DNA from: Devosia sp. A8/3-2
Lineage (GTDB): Bacteria; Pseudomonadota; Alphaproteobacteria; Rhizobiales; Devosiaceae
Assembly: GCA_025452255.1 (NCBI GenBank)
Contig: CP104974.1
Location: 1,117,001 to 1,181,000, forward strand
DNA: 64,000 bases
Reading direction: 5' to 3'
Below, piece by piece: positions 30,961 to 41,780 of this stretch; position 1 is the first letter of the stretch; every line of letters begins with the position of its first letter. The position numbers and the translations under genes are program-made. The notes under the pieces are model-generated. The model ran no database searches. It was not told where the DNA came from and worked only from the letters and a program-made list of their open reading frames with translations.

Positions 30961-32668
30961 TTCTTTTGCGCCCTTGTGGCGGCGTATTCCTCGCGCAATT
31001 CCTTCTTGCTGAGCTTGCCGATCAGGGTCTTGGGCAGGGCATCCTTGAAGATGATTTCGCGCGGCATTTCGATCTTGTTGAGCTTGTCGGCGAGGAATTG
31101 CTTCAGTTCGGTGTCGGTGACCGTCTTACCGGATTTGAGCTTGATATAGGCGACGGGCGCCTCGCCACGATATTCGTCGGGCACGCCAATGACATTGGTT
31201 TCCTCGACCGCCTCATGGGTCATCAGCGCTTCCTCGATGATGCGGGGATAGACGTTGAAGCCCGAGCAGATGATGAGGTCCTTGGTGCGATCGACGAGGA
31301 AGACATAGCCGTCTTCGTCCATGTGGCCGACATCGCCGGTGCGCAGCCAGCCATCGTGGAAGGCTTCTGCATTGGCCTCGTCATTGTCAGAAATAGCCGG
31401 ACATGACCCGGGGGCCGCGGACCTCAAGCTCGCCATTGTCGCCGATGGCGGCCACTTCCCCGGTGTCGATATCGACGAAACGGATATCGGTGCCGGGGAG
31501 GGGCAGGCCAATGGACAGGGGTTTGCTGGGTACGCGCAGGGCGGCGCAGCAGACGACGGGGAGGCCTCGGTGAGGCCATAGCCTTCGGCCAGCAGCGCTT
31601 TGGATTTTTTTGCGAAATTGGCGCGGACTTCATTGGGCAGGGCGGCGCCGCCGGAAATGGCGACTTCAAGGCTTGCGAGCTTGGCGGAAATATTAGGGTC
31701 TTCGGCGCGGGCTATGGCCGAGAGCAGTGTGGGGACTGCGGGCAGCACATTGGCCTTGGTGCGGGCGAAGAGATCAAGCAGGGCCTTGAGCTCAAAGCGG
31801 GGCAGCATGACCACCCGGGTGCCATTGCAGAGCGGCACGTTCATGCAGACCGTCATGGCGAATATATGAAAGAAGGGGAGCACCGCCACGACCTTGGTGG
31901 GCGGATAGAACAACCCGCATCCCCATTGATCGATCTGGCTCATATTGGCCGCGATATTGGCGTGGGTGAGCAGGGCCCCTTTGGGCACGCCCGTGGTGCC
32001 GCCGGTATATTGCTGGACGGCGATGTCCTTATAGGGGTCGATGACGACCGCGCTGGGCGTTTCCTTGCGGTCGAGCATTTCGTTGAACAGGGCAATGCGG
32101 TCGCGGATGGGGGATTTGCGCAGTTTGGCGAGGTCTTTGCGCTTGGCGATGGAATAGAGGGTTTTCTTGGGCCAAGGCAGCGCGTCGGGAAAGTGGCAGA
32201 CGATGAGCGATTTGACGTGACCGAGCTGGACCAGCTGTTCGGCCTTTTCAAAAATCTGCTGCAGATCAAGCGTGATCAGCATGTCGGCGCCGGCATTGGC
32301 CGTAATGTGGCTGAGCTCCTTGACGGTATAGAGCGGGTTACAATTGACCACGGTGCCACCGGCGCGCAGCACGCCGTAATAGGCGATGGGGTAAAAGGGC
32401 GTGTTGGGCAGCATAATCGCGACCCGGCTGCCCTTCTTGACCCCGAACTGGCTCTGTAATGCGCCGGCAAAGGCGGTGATCTTGCGGGCCAGTCGCCGAA
32501 ACTGGTGGTGCCGCCCATGAAGTCGAGCGCGGTGGCGAGGGGATTCTTGGCGCAGGCGGCCAGTACCTGCTCATGCACGGGGCGGGTATCGATCTTGACG
32601 TCCCGTGCAATGCCGTCGGGGTAGCTGGCGATCCAGGGGCGCATTGCCCGCTCGTTACGCTGGTCCAT
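30957..32668 (-). CDS. fadD: long-chain fatty-acid-CoA ligase (several frameshifts)
   Basis: AMP-forming acyl-CoA synthetase of about 570 residues that activates fatty acids for beta-oxidation. Motifs in order are [86 protein letters not shown], and [13 protein letters not shown] with the catalytic Lys. The frame breaks near 32490, with a compensating pair at about 31560 and 31400. ATG 32668 follows GAGGAGG. It shares an operon with the merR gene. Confidence 0.92.
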
Positions 32669-32729
32669 CAATGTCCTCCTCGTGCCGTTAGGCTTGGGCT
32701 TTGCCCTTATGGACGCAGTATTCCATGGC

Positions 32730-32829
32730 TTTACGTTAGCGTCAAAGGGGTGACGGAGGATTTTGAATATGGGTCGCGAGCCGCTGGATTGCGTGAACGT
32801 AATGTGTCGTTAGTTGACGTTTACGTAAA
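32730..32829. promoter_or_regulatory. three MerR-type operator boxes between fadD and fadE
   Basis: TTTACGTTAGCGTCAA (32730-32745), TTGCGTGAACGTAA (32789-32802) and TTGACGTTTACGTAAA (32814-32829) share the pattern TT.(A)CGT-N2-(A/G)CGT.AA. The third is nearly the reverse complement of the first. They lie in the divergent fadD/fadE promoter region. Binding by the MerR protein encoded at 30568 is inferred; the boxes resemble LiuR-type sites. Confidence 0.7.
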
Positions 32830-32970
32830 GCTCGGTAAAGTGCGGTCTCAACACTGGGGATGCGGTGCGCTATGGTTTGAGCGCGGCAGGCCCAGCAAGG
32901 AACCGGAGGACCGTGGACGGTCTGACGTTTCGGAATGGGCGGCAGCAAGCCGCCGAGCAGGGAGGCCGCC

Positions 32971-35436
32971 GTGACACTTGCGCTTTTTGTGATCAGCCTC
33001 ATTATTTTTGGCGTGCTGGCTCGGCGGGAAAGCCCGCTCTGGCACTGGGGCGTGGCAGCGCTGGTGATAGGGCTGCTGAGCCGGCTCGATGTGGCTGGGA
33101 GCGGCCTTGCGCTCGATGGCGGTTTTGGCGGCCTGTTGCTGGCGCTGGTGCCGGGGATTGTGCTGCTGCTGCTCAGCGTTGAGGCCATTCGCAAGCCGGT
33201 GCTGACGCGGTCGGTCTATGGGGCGGTCAAATCGATTTTACCCAAGGTCAGCAAGACCGAGCAGGATGCGCTGGATGCCGGCACAATCGGCTGGGATGCC
33301 GAGCTGTTTTCCGGCAAGCCGGACTGGAGCAAGCTGACCGATATTCGGCCGTTGACGCTATCAGCCGAAGAGCAGGCCTTTATCGACGGGCCAACCAATG
33401 AGGTCTGTTCCATGATCGACGATTGGGACACGCGCAATAATCGTGCAGACCTGTCGCCCGAAGTCTGGCAATTCCTCAAGGACAAGGGATTCTCGGGCAT
33501 GCTGATTGCCAAGGAATATGGCGGGCTGGGCTTTGGCGCGCAGGCGCAGTCGATGATCGTCTCCAAAATTTCGAGCCGGTCGGTGGCGGCGGGGATCACC
33601 GTGATGGTGCCAAATTCGCTGGGGCCGGGCGAGTTGCTGGAAAAATACGGCACCCAGAGCCAGAAAGACAAATATCTCGGCCGGCTGGCCAAGGGCCTCG
33701 AAGTGCCATGCTTTGCGCTGACCGGCGTGCATTCGGGGTCGGATGCCGGTGGCATGCGCGATATCGGCATTGTCACCAAGGGCATGTGGCAGGGCACCGA
33801 AACGCTGGGCGTCAAGCTGAGCTGGGACAAGCGCTATATCACGCTGGCGCCGATTGCCACGCTCGTGGGACTGGCCTTCATCCTCAAGGACCCGGACAAT
33901 CTACTGGGCAAGGGCGAAGAGATCGGCATTACGCTGGCGCTGGTGCCGCACGATCATCCGGGTGTCGAAATCGGGCGGCGACATTTTCCGGCGCGGCAGG
34001 CCTTCATGAATGGGCCGACGCGCGGCACGGATGTGTTCATTCCCATGGATTTCCTGATCGGTGGGGTGGACCGGGCCGGGCAGGGCTGGCGCATGCTGAT
34101 GGAGTGTCTGTCGACCGGGCGAGCGATTTCGCTGCCGGCGATTGGGACGACCTCGATCAAGCAGGCTTTGCGGGTGAGTTCGGCCTATGCACGCATTAGG
34201 CGGCAGTTCGGCATTCCGGTGGGGATTATGGAGGGCGTGGCCGAACCGCTGGGGGAAATGGTCAAGCGCGCCTATACATATGAAGCGTCCCGGCGGTTGA
34301 CGGCTTCAATGGTGGATGAGGGGCAGCGGCCGGCGGTGATTTCGGCGCTGCTCAAATATCGCACGACTGAGGCGATGCGCGAGAGCGTGGATGATGCCTT
34401 TGACATTCATGGCGGACGGGCCATTCAGGACGGGCCGGGCAATTATCTGTTTGGCGGCTATATGGCGACGCCGGTGGCCATTACGGTGGAGGGCGCCAAT
34501 ATCTTGACGCGCACGCTGATGACCTTTGCGCAGGGCGTGCTGCGGGCGCATCCCTTCCTCTACAAGGAAATTGCGGCGGCGCAGAATCCCGACAAGGCGG
34601 CAGGCCTCGACCAGTTCGACTCGGCCTTTGGTGGGCATACCAAATTCATGCTGCGCAATATTGCGGCCAGTTTCGTGCATGGGGTGAGCAATGGGGCTTT
34701 TGCCTCAGCGCCCGCGCAGTCGGAAATGGGGCATTGGTATCGGAAGCTGCATCGCTATAGCCGAGATTTTGCTCTGGTGGCCGATTGGACCACGGTGGTG
34801 CTGGGTGGGGCGCTCAAGCGCAAGCAGAAGATTTCGGGGCGGATGGCCGATATTCTGGGCGAGCTTTATCTGATGTCGGCCGTGCTCAAGCGGTTTGAGG
34901 AAGAGGGGCGCTTGGTCGAGGACCGGGAACTGGTCGACGCCATCATGGCTGACCGGATCGCGGCGATGGAGCGGACCTTTGGCGAGGTGTTTGCCAATTT
35001 CCCCAATGGGCTGCTGGCCAATGCGATGCGGTTCCTGTGCTTCCCGCTGGGGCGGCATGCCAAGCCTGCTAGTGACCGGGTGAATTATCGCTTTGTGCGG
35101 GCCGTGCTGCGGCCGGGCCCGTTCCACGACCGGCTGACCACGGGCGTGTTCGTATCGATGGACCCCAATGATGTGACCGGCGTCCTCGAAGATGGGCTGC
35201 TCAAAGTGACCGAGGCCGAGGAGATCGAGGGGCGGTTCATCAAGGCTGCGCGCAAGGGCGTGATCGAGCGGCGGCTGGATCGCGATGCGATTGCCGATGC
35301 GGTGGCGGCCGGGGTGCTCAATGAAAATGAGGCTGGGATCATGCGGGCGGCCGATGAGGCGACCGACCGGGTGGTAAAGGTGGATGATTTTGCCGCGGAT
35401 GAATTGGCGGCCGAGCATAAGCGGGCGGCGGAATAG
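32971..35436 (+). CDS. fadE: acyl-CoA dehydrogenase FadE
   Basis: About 821 residues, matching the long membrane-associated FadE class. Two N-terminal membrane helices (TLALFVISLIIFGVL, LLLALVPGIVLLLL) precede the flavoprotein domain: EYGGLGFGAQAQSM, CFALTGVHSGSDAGGM, YARIRRQFGIPVGIMEGV, DIHGGRAIQDGPGNYLFG. A DUF1974 C-terminal part follows. It makes the trans-2-enoyl-CoA. GTG 32971 was preferred because GGGAGG lies five bases upstream; ATG 32935 is also in frame. Intact over 2.4 kb. Confidence 0.93.
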   Translation: MTLALFVISLIIFGVLARRESPLWHWGVAALVIGLLSRLDVAGSGLALDGGFGGLLLALVPGIVLLLLSVEAIRKPVLTRSVYGAVKSILPKVSKTEQDALDAGTIGWDAELFSGKPDWSKLTDIRPLTLSAEEQAFIDGPTNEVCSMIDDWDTRNNRADLSPEVWQFLKDKGFSGMLIAKEYGGLGFGAQAQSMIVSKISSRSVAAGITVMVPNSLGPGELLEKYGTQSQKDKYLGRLAKGLEVPCFALTGVHSGSDAGGMRDIGIVTKGMWQGTETLGVKLSWDKRYITLAPIATLVGLAFILKDPDNLLGKGEEIGITLALVPHDHPGVEIGRRHFPARQAFMNGPTRGTDVFIPMDFLIGGVDRAGQGWRMLMECLSTGRAISLPAIGTTSIKQALRVSSAYARIRRQFGIPVGIMEGVAEPLGEMVKRAYTYEASRRLTASMVDEGQRPAVISALLKYRTTEAMRESVDDAFDIHGGRAIQDGPGNYLFGGYMATPVAITVEGANILTRTLMTFAQGVLRAHPFLYKEIAAAQNPDKAAGLDQFDSAFGGHTKFMLRNIAASFVHGVSNGAFASAPAQSEMGHWYRKLHRYSRDFALVADWTTVVLGGALKRKQKISGRMADILGELYLMSAVLKRFEEEGRLVEDRELVDAIMADRIAAMERTFGEVFANFPNGLLANAMRFLCFPLGRHAKPASDRVNYRFVRAVLRPGPFHDRLTTGVFVSMDPNDVTGVLEDGLLKVTEAEEIEGRFIKAARKGVIERRLDRDAIADAVAAGVLNENEAGIMRAADEATDRVVKVDDFAADELAAEHKRAAE

Positions 35437-35523
35437 GCGCCGAACCCCTTCCCACAAGGGGGAGGAAGACGGTCCGGTTGATCGGCAGAATATGGCGACA
35501 AGCCAAAAGAATGAGGAGGCAAA

Positions 35524-37483
35524 ATGATTGCGCTGCAGGAGACGGTGACCAAGCATTGGAGCTTTCACACCGACGTGGAAAAGCTGGGCTGGCTGACGAT
35601 CAATAGCCGGGGGCCGGGGTCAATACGCTGAGCCGCGAGGCGATCATGGAGCTGGAGACGCTGGTGGCGCGGATCGAGGATCTGGCGAGCTCGGGCGAGG
35701 TAATCGGGGTGATCCTGCTCAGTGGCAAGGATAGCGGGTTTATCGCCGGGGCCGATATCAGCGAATTCGACGCGATGAGCGATTTTTCGGTGCTGCCGGA
35801 GGCACTGAAGCGCACGCATGCGCTGTTTACGCGGATCGAAAAGCTCAAAGTGCCGGTGGTGGCGGGGATACACGGGTTCTGCCCGGGCGGTGGGCTGGAA
35901 CTGGCGCTGGCGTGCCACTACCGCATCGCGGTCAATGACGAGAAGACGCGGATTGGGTTTCCGGAAGTAAATCTGGGGATTTTTCCCGGCTTTGGCGGCT
36001 CGGGGCGCTCGATCCGGCAGGCGGGACCGGTCGATGCTATGCAGATCATGCTGACCGGCAAGATGCTGAAAGCCAGCGCGGCGCAGGGGCTGAACCCGGT
36101 CGACAAGCTGGTGCGGCATCGCGACATGCTGGCTCGGGAGGCGCGCAAAGCGGTGTTGCAGAAGCGCAAGAGCAAGCCGGCGCCGCCGATCAAGCGATTG
36201 ATGGCGATGGGGCCGATCCGCGGTTATGTGGCAAGCAAGATGCGCGAGCAGGCGGGCAAGAAGGCGCGCAAGGCGCATTATCCGGCCCCGTTCGCGCTGA
36301 TCGATCTGTTTGAGGCGCATGGCAATGACTGGCAGGCGATGAGCCGGGGGAGATCGATGCCTTCGTGCCGCTGATGGGGACGGATACGGCGACCAATCTG
36401 CGGCGGGTGTTTTTTGCCTCGGAGAGCCTCAAGAAACAGGGGGCCAAGGGCGCCAAATTTGCACGGGTGCATGTGATCGGGGCGGGGGTGATGGGCGGCG
36501 ATATTGCGGCTCGGTGCACGCTACGCGGCATGGCGGTGACGCTGCAGGATATCGACATGGAGCGCATCAAACCGGCGCTGGAGCGAGGCAAGGCGCTGTT
36601 CAAAAAGCGACTCAAGAGCAAGCGCGAGGTCGATACGGCCATGCTGCGGCTTGAGGCCGATCCCACAGGCAAGGGCGTGGCGCGGGCCGATGTGATCATA
36701 GAGGCGGTGGTGGAAAAGCTTGAGGTCAAGCAGGCGATTTTCAGCGGGATCGAGGATCAGCTGAAACCCGGCGCGATCCCGGCCACCAATACATCATCGA
36801 TTGAATTGGAGCGGATTGCCGAAGGGTTGAAAGACCCGGCGCGGCTGATCGGGCTGCACTTCTTTAATCCGGTGGCGCAATTGCCGCTGGTGGAGGTGAT
36901 AAGGTCGACGTTCAATTCCGACGCGGAGATTGGTAAGGGGGCGGCCTTCGCGCTGGCGATTGGCAAGTCGCCGGTGGTGGTCAAGTCGGCGCCGGGGTTC
37001 CTCGTGAACCGGGTGCTGATGCCCTACATGCTAGGCGCGGTGAAGCGGGTTGAGGCGGGCGAGAGCAAGGAATTGCTGGATGCCGCGGCGGTGGCGTTTG
37101 GCATGCCGATGGGGCCAATCGAGCTGATGGATACGGTGGGGCTCGATGTCGGGCAATCGGTGGCGCGCGAATTGGGGCAGGCAGTGCCGGCGGAGTCCAA
37201 ATTCGCGGGACTGGTGAGCGCGGGTAAGCTGGGCCGCAAGACCGGCGAAGGCTTTTACAAATGGGTCGATGGCAAGGCGCAAAAGGGCGAGACGCCGGAA
37301 CGGGGTGATCTGGCCGGGCTGGGGCGTGAGCTGGTGCAGCCGCTGGTCGATACGACCGAAGTGGTGGTGGCCGAGGGCGTGGTCGCCAATGCGGGGCTGG
37401 CCGATATCGGGGTGATCTCGGGGACGGGCTTTGCGCCGTTTCTGGGGGGACCACTTAAAGCACGTGCGGATGGGAGGGCTTGA
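35524..37483 (+). CDS. enoyl-CoA hydratase / 3-hydroxyacyl-CoA dehydrogenase, FadB/FadJ type (two frameshifts)
   Basis: About 653 residues. The N-terminal crotonase domain has FIAGADISEFDAM and HGFCPGGGLELALACHYRIA with IGFPEVNLGIFPGFGG. The C-terminal dehydrogenase has VHVIGAGVMGGDIAARC, ATNTSSIELERIA, GLHFFNPV and APGFLVNRVLMPYM. It catalyses the middle two steps of beta-oxidation. The frame breaks near 35622 and near 36352. ATG 35524 follows GAGGAGG. The thiolase start lies three bases after its stop. Confidence 0.93.
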
Positions 37484-37486
37484 GAC

Positions 37487-38766
37487 ATGGCTGAATTGCG
37501 GAAAATTGCCATCGTTGGTTCGGCCCGGATTCCGTTTGCGCGGGGGCATGGTGCCTATGCCGATGAGACCAATCTGTCCCTGCTGACGACGGCGCTGGGG
37601 GGCTGGCGGATAAGTTTGGGCTCAAGGGCGAGAAGATTGATGAGGTGATGGCGGGGGCTGTCATCGGGCATAGCCGGGATTTCAATCTAGCGCGGGAAGC
37701 CACGCTTGATGCTGGGTTTTCGCCGCGTACGCCGGGGACCAATATTCAGATTGCCTGTGGCACGAGCCTGCAGGCGGCGCTGGTGCTGGGGGCCAAGATT
37801 GCCAGCGGCGAGATCGAGAGCGGGATTGCGGCGGGCTCGGACACGGTCAGCGATAGTCCGGTGGTGTTTGGCAACAAATTCCAACACCGGATGATCGAAT
37901 TGTCCAAGGCGCGTTCGACTGGCGAGAAGTTCGGGGCGTTCAAGGGACTTTCGTTTGGCGAATTGCGGCCGGTGGCGCCCTCGACGCAGGAGCCGCGCAC
38001 TGGATTGTCCATGGGTGAGCATTGCGAGCTGATGGCGCGCAATTGGGGGATTTCGCGCCGAGGCGCAGGATGAGCTCGCGGTAGCCAGCCATCGTAATGC
38101 GGCCAAGGCCTATGACGAGGGGTTCCACGATGACCTCTTGGTGTCGTGTGCTGGCCTCGTGCGCGACAATAATGTGCGAGCGGATGCGAACCTCGAGAAA
38201 ATGGCCAGCCTCAAGCCGGCTTTCGATAAAGGTTCGGGTTTTGGCACGCTGACGGCGGCCAATTCGACGCCGCTGACCGATGGGGCCAGTGCGGTGCTGT
38301 TGGCGAGCGAGGAATGGGCGCGGGCTCGGGGCTTGCCGGTATTGGCGTATCTGACCATGGGGAGGGTTGCGGGCAATGACTTTGCGCATGGCGAGGGGCT
38401 GTTGATGGCGCCGACCATTGCGGTGAGCGAATTGCTGGCGCGGGCCGGGATCGGATTTGATGATATCGACTATTTCGAGCTGCATGAGGCGTTCGCGGCG
38501 CAGGTGCTGTGCACGCTCAAGGCGTGGAACGATCCGGCCTATTGCAAGGACGTGCTCGGGCGCGATGCGGTTTTGGGCGTAATCGATCCGGCCAAGATTA
38601 ACGTGAAGGGCTCGAGTCTGGCCTATGGGCATCCCTTTGCCGCGACCGGCGCGGATTTTGGGGCTTACGGGCAAATTGCTGTCGACGGAACCGGGGAAAC
38701 GCTTTGATTTCGGTGTGTACGGCCGGCGGCATGGGTGTCGCGGCTTTGGTAGAGAGCCCCCTATGA
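37487..38766 (+). CDS. acetyl-CoA C-acyltransferase (FadA/FadI-type thiolase, several frameshifts)
   Basis: About 426 residues; the last step of beta-oxidation. The nucleophilic Cys is in QIACGTSLQA, with ELHEAFAAQV, LAYGHPFAATGARI and the C-terminal acid/base Cys in VCTAGGMGVAALVE. The frame breaks near 37605, 38060, 38655 and 38707, and the corrected reading stops at TGA 38764-38766. That stop overlaps the start of the next small gene (ATGA). GGGAGGG precedes ATG 37487. Confidence 0.9.
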
Positions 38767-38927
38767 GCGACAATGTCGTTAAATTCCGCCGCATCGAGAA
38801 ACAACCCGAGCCGCCGGTAAAAAAGCCGCGAGGCCCGTTGCCCGCATGGGTACCCTTTCTGGTACTGGTGGCCATTGCGGTGGTGATCTATTTCATCCAG
38901 CAAACGGGCCTGCTGGGCGGCGCCTGA
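38763..38927 (+). CDS. small single-pass membrane protein
   Basis: 54 residues. A basic cytosolic stretch (MSDNVVKFRRIEKQPEPPVKKPRGPLP) is followed by one membrane helix (VPFLVLVAIAVVIYFIQQTG). Its ATG overlaps the thiolase stop by four bases, so it is translated with the fad operon. Similar proteins are common in rhizobia, function unknown. Here it might anchor or tune a beta-oxidation enzyme at the membrane, which is speculation. Confidence 0.8.
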   Translation: MSDNVVKFRRIEKQPEPPVKKPRGPLPAWVPFLVLVAIAVVIYFIQQTGLLGGA

Positions 38928-38976
38928 AGAGGCTGTGTCTCTCAGGCTTCACAGCATGTTAATAATTCCGGCGGCC

Positions 38977-39055
38977 TTGACGCTTAGGTCAATGTTTTAC
39001 TTGTCAGTGGACGGAATTGCGTAATACCGTCCAGCAATCTTGACCGTCGGGTCAA
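38977..39055. promoter_or_regulatory. two TTGAC-N6-GTCAA palindromes before the peptide transporter
   Basis: TTGACGCTTAGGTCAA (38977-38992) and TTGACCGTCGGGTCAA (39040-39055) have identical 5-bp arms and spacing, 63 bases apart, about six helical turns. Between them GGACGG (39009-39014) faces CCGTCC (39027-39032). Together they suggest a dimeric regulator with possible looping. The regulator is unidentified. Confidence 0.6.
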
Positions 39056-39142
39056 AACTGGCGGCCACAAGACTATCCACCCGCAGCAAAAACGCGGGGC
39101 AAGAAAAAATTCAGGAAACTCCAAAAGGAGATGGGAACGAGC

Positions 39143-40754
39143 ATGAAACTTCACAACACCCTGACAGCGGTAGCGGCCGCCGGCGCCGTGGCGCTGATGA
39201 TGAGTACGGCTGCTTCGGCCGTCACGCTGCAGATGCATAATGGCGGGGATCCGGGTTCGCTGGATCCGCACAAGGTCTCGGGCGATTGGGAAAATCGCGT
39301 CGTCGGCGACTATATCGAGGGTCTGGTCACCGAAGACACCAAGGCCGATGCTATTCCGGGTCAGGCCGAAAGCTGGGACATTTCCGAGGACGGCACGGTC
39401 TATACCTTCCATCTGCGCGAAGGCATCAAGTGGACCGATGGCACCCCGGTCACGGCCGACGATTTCGTGTTCGCCTTCCAGCGCCTGATGAATCCGGCGA
39501 CGGCTTCGGAATATGCCTATCTGCAATATCCGATCAAGAACGCCGAAGCGCTCAATTCGGGCGAAATGACCGATTTCAGCCAGCTGGGCGTCAAGGCTAT
39601 CGATGACAAGACCGTCGAAATCACGCTGGAAGCGGCAACCCCCTATTTCCTGCAAGCGCTGACCCACTACACCGCCTATCCGGTGCCAAAGCACTGGTGG
39701 AGCAGTATGGCGACGCTCTGGACCAATATTGACCACATCGTTGCCAATGGTCCGTTCAAGATCACCGAATGGCTGCCGGGCTCCTATGTCCACTCGGTCA
39801 AGAACGAAGACTATTACGACGCAGCGAACGTCAAGATCGACGAAGTCTACTACCACGTGCTGGAAGACCGAGCTGCGGCGCTCAACCGCTACCGCGCCGG
39901 TGAATTCGACATCCTGACCGACTTCCCCGCCGATCAGTATCAGTGGATCCAGGACAACCTGCCGGGCCAGGCCCATGTCGAGCCGTTCCCGGGCGTCTAT
40001 TACTATGTGCTGAACCGGGAAAAGCCGCCGCTGGACAACCCCTCCATCCGTGAGGCGCTGTCGATCTCGGTGCTGCGCGACGTGATCGGCCCCGATATTC
40101 TGGGCACCGGTGAATTGCCGGCCTATGGTTGGGTCCCCGAGGGCACGGCGAATTACGAGGGCGAAACCTACCTGCCCGAATGGTCCAAGCAACCCTATGA
40201 AGAACGCGTCGCCAAGGCCAAGGAACTGATGGCAGCGGCCGGCTATACGCCAGAGAAGCCGCTGACCCTGCAGTTGCGCTACAACACCAATGACAACCAC
40301 CAGCGCATCGCCGTGGCGATTGCTGCCATGTGGGAGCCGATCGGTGTGAAGGTCGAGCTGTTCAATGCCGAGACCGCCGTGCATTACGATGCGCTGCGCT
40401 GGTGACTTCAATGTGGGCCGTGCTGGTTGGCTGCTCGACTATTCCGATGCCGCCAATACGCTCGACCTGCTCAAGACCGGCACCCAGCAGGGTGAGACGA
40501 TGAACTGGGGCAACAATTACGGCCGCTATTCGAACCCCGAGTTCGACAAGCTGATGACCGATGCTGCCGTGGAACTCGACCTGACCAAGCGCGCAGGTCT
40601 GCTGCACGAGGCCGAAAAGCTGGCCATGGACGAATTCGCGGCCATTCCGATCTACTGGTATGTGTCCAAGAATGTCGTGTCGCCCAAGATCACCGGCTTT
40701 GAAGACAATGCCAAGGACATCCACCGTACGCGCTGGCTGACCAAGGCCGAGTAA
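39143..40754 (+). CDS. oligopeptide ABC transporter substrate-binding protein, OppA type (frameshifted)
   Basis: Family-5 periplasmic binding protein of about 537 residues with signal peptide MKLHNTLTAVAAAGAVALMM ending ASA. It shows GGDPGSLDPHKVSGDWE, DGTVYTFHLREGIKWTDGTPVTADDFVFAFQRL, NGPFKITEWLPGSYV and ILTDFPADQYQW. Near 40398 GCGCGCT reads GCGCT, shifting the frame before AGDFNVGRAGWLLDYSD. ATG 39143 is chosen with AAAAGGAG twelve bases upstream. First gene of a five-gene operon; a terminator-like hairpin follows. Confidence 0.92.
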
Positions 40755-40769
40755 GCCCAAGGGCTTGAT

Positions 40770-40807
40770 GATCGTGGGGGCCCGACCGGCTCCCACGATC
40801 TCTTTTA
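40770..40807 (+). terminator. hairpin/terminator between binding protein and permease genes
   Basis: GATCGTGGGGGCC-CGACC-GGCTCCCACGATC with a TCTTTTATT tail. Such a partial terminator would let the binding-protein mRNA exceed that of the membrane genes. Confidence 0.75.
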
Positions 40808-40857
40808 TTCCGGCGAGCGCGTGGACGCAGCGCCCTGGATAGCAAAGGTTTACAATC

Positions 40858-41780
40858 ATGTTGGGTTATGCCCTGCGGCGCGTGCTATCGGCCATTCCGA
40901 TCGCATTGATTGCCGTAACCGTCTGCTTTTTCATTCTGCGCTCGGCACCGGGCGGTCCGTTCGATGGTGAGCGTGCGCTCCCCCGACGGTGCTCGCCAAT
41001 TTGCGGGCGCATTACAATCTCGATCAGCCCCTGATCAACCAGTACTTCATCTATCTGTGGCGGCTGCTGCATGGGGATCTGGGTCCTTCCATGGTGATCG
41101 ATGGCTTCAATGTGAGCCAGCTGATCCGCATCGGCTTTCCCTTCACCCTCACCGTGGCGCTGACTGCCTTCGTGATCGCCACGAGCATCGGCATTGTCGC
41201 CGGCATGATCGTGGCGGTGAACCAGAACAAATGGCCCGATTATGTGCTGGTTCTGGTCGTGATGCTGGGCGTAGTGGTGCCGAATTTCCTGATGGCCGCG
41301 ATCTTGCAGCTGTGGTTCGGCGTCTATCTGGGCTGGCTGCCGGCCGGCGGCTGGGTCAATGGCTCGGTCCTGCATCTGGTGCTGCCGGTGACCGTTCTGG
41401 CCCGGCCGCATGCGGCGCGTATTTCGCGGCTGATGCGCGGCTCGATGATCGAGGTGCTGGGCACCAATTATGTGCGCACCGCCAAATCCAAGGGGCTGGG
41501 GCAGCGGCTGGTGTTGGCGCGCCACGCCATCAAGCCGGCGCTGTTGCCGGTCGTGTCCTATCTGGGGCCGGGGCTGAGTTATTTGCTCACCGGTTCGCTA
41601 GCTGTCGAGCAGATTTTTGGTCTGCCCGGGATCGGCAAATATTTCGTCACCGCAGCGCTCAACCGCGACTACGGCATCGTTCTGGGAACCACCATCCTTT
41701 ACATGTTCATCATCCCGGCGCTCAATCTTCTGGTCGATCTCCTCTATGCCCGGCTTGACCCCAAGGTGAGGTATCGCTGA
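40858..41780 (+). CDS. oligopeptide ABC transporter permease, OppB type (frameshifted)
   Basis: About 307 residues. It begins MLGYALRRVLSAIPIALIAVTVCFFILRSAPGGPFDGER. Near 40980 a C6 run reads C5. The rest carries six membrane segments and the EAA loop region VLGTNYVRTAKSKGLGQRLVLARHAIKPALLPV, ending ARLDPKVRYR. Its stop overlaps the next start (TGATG). Confidence 0.93.

Noticed and set aside
38984..40411. 475-codon minus-strand frame opposite the peptide-binding protein gene
   Set aside because: Shadow of a gene with signal peptide and clear family motifs; the predicted protein matches nothing recognisable.
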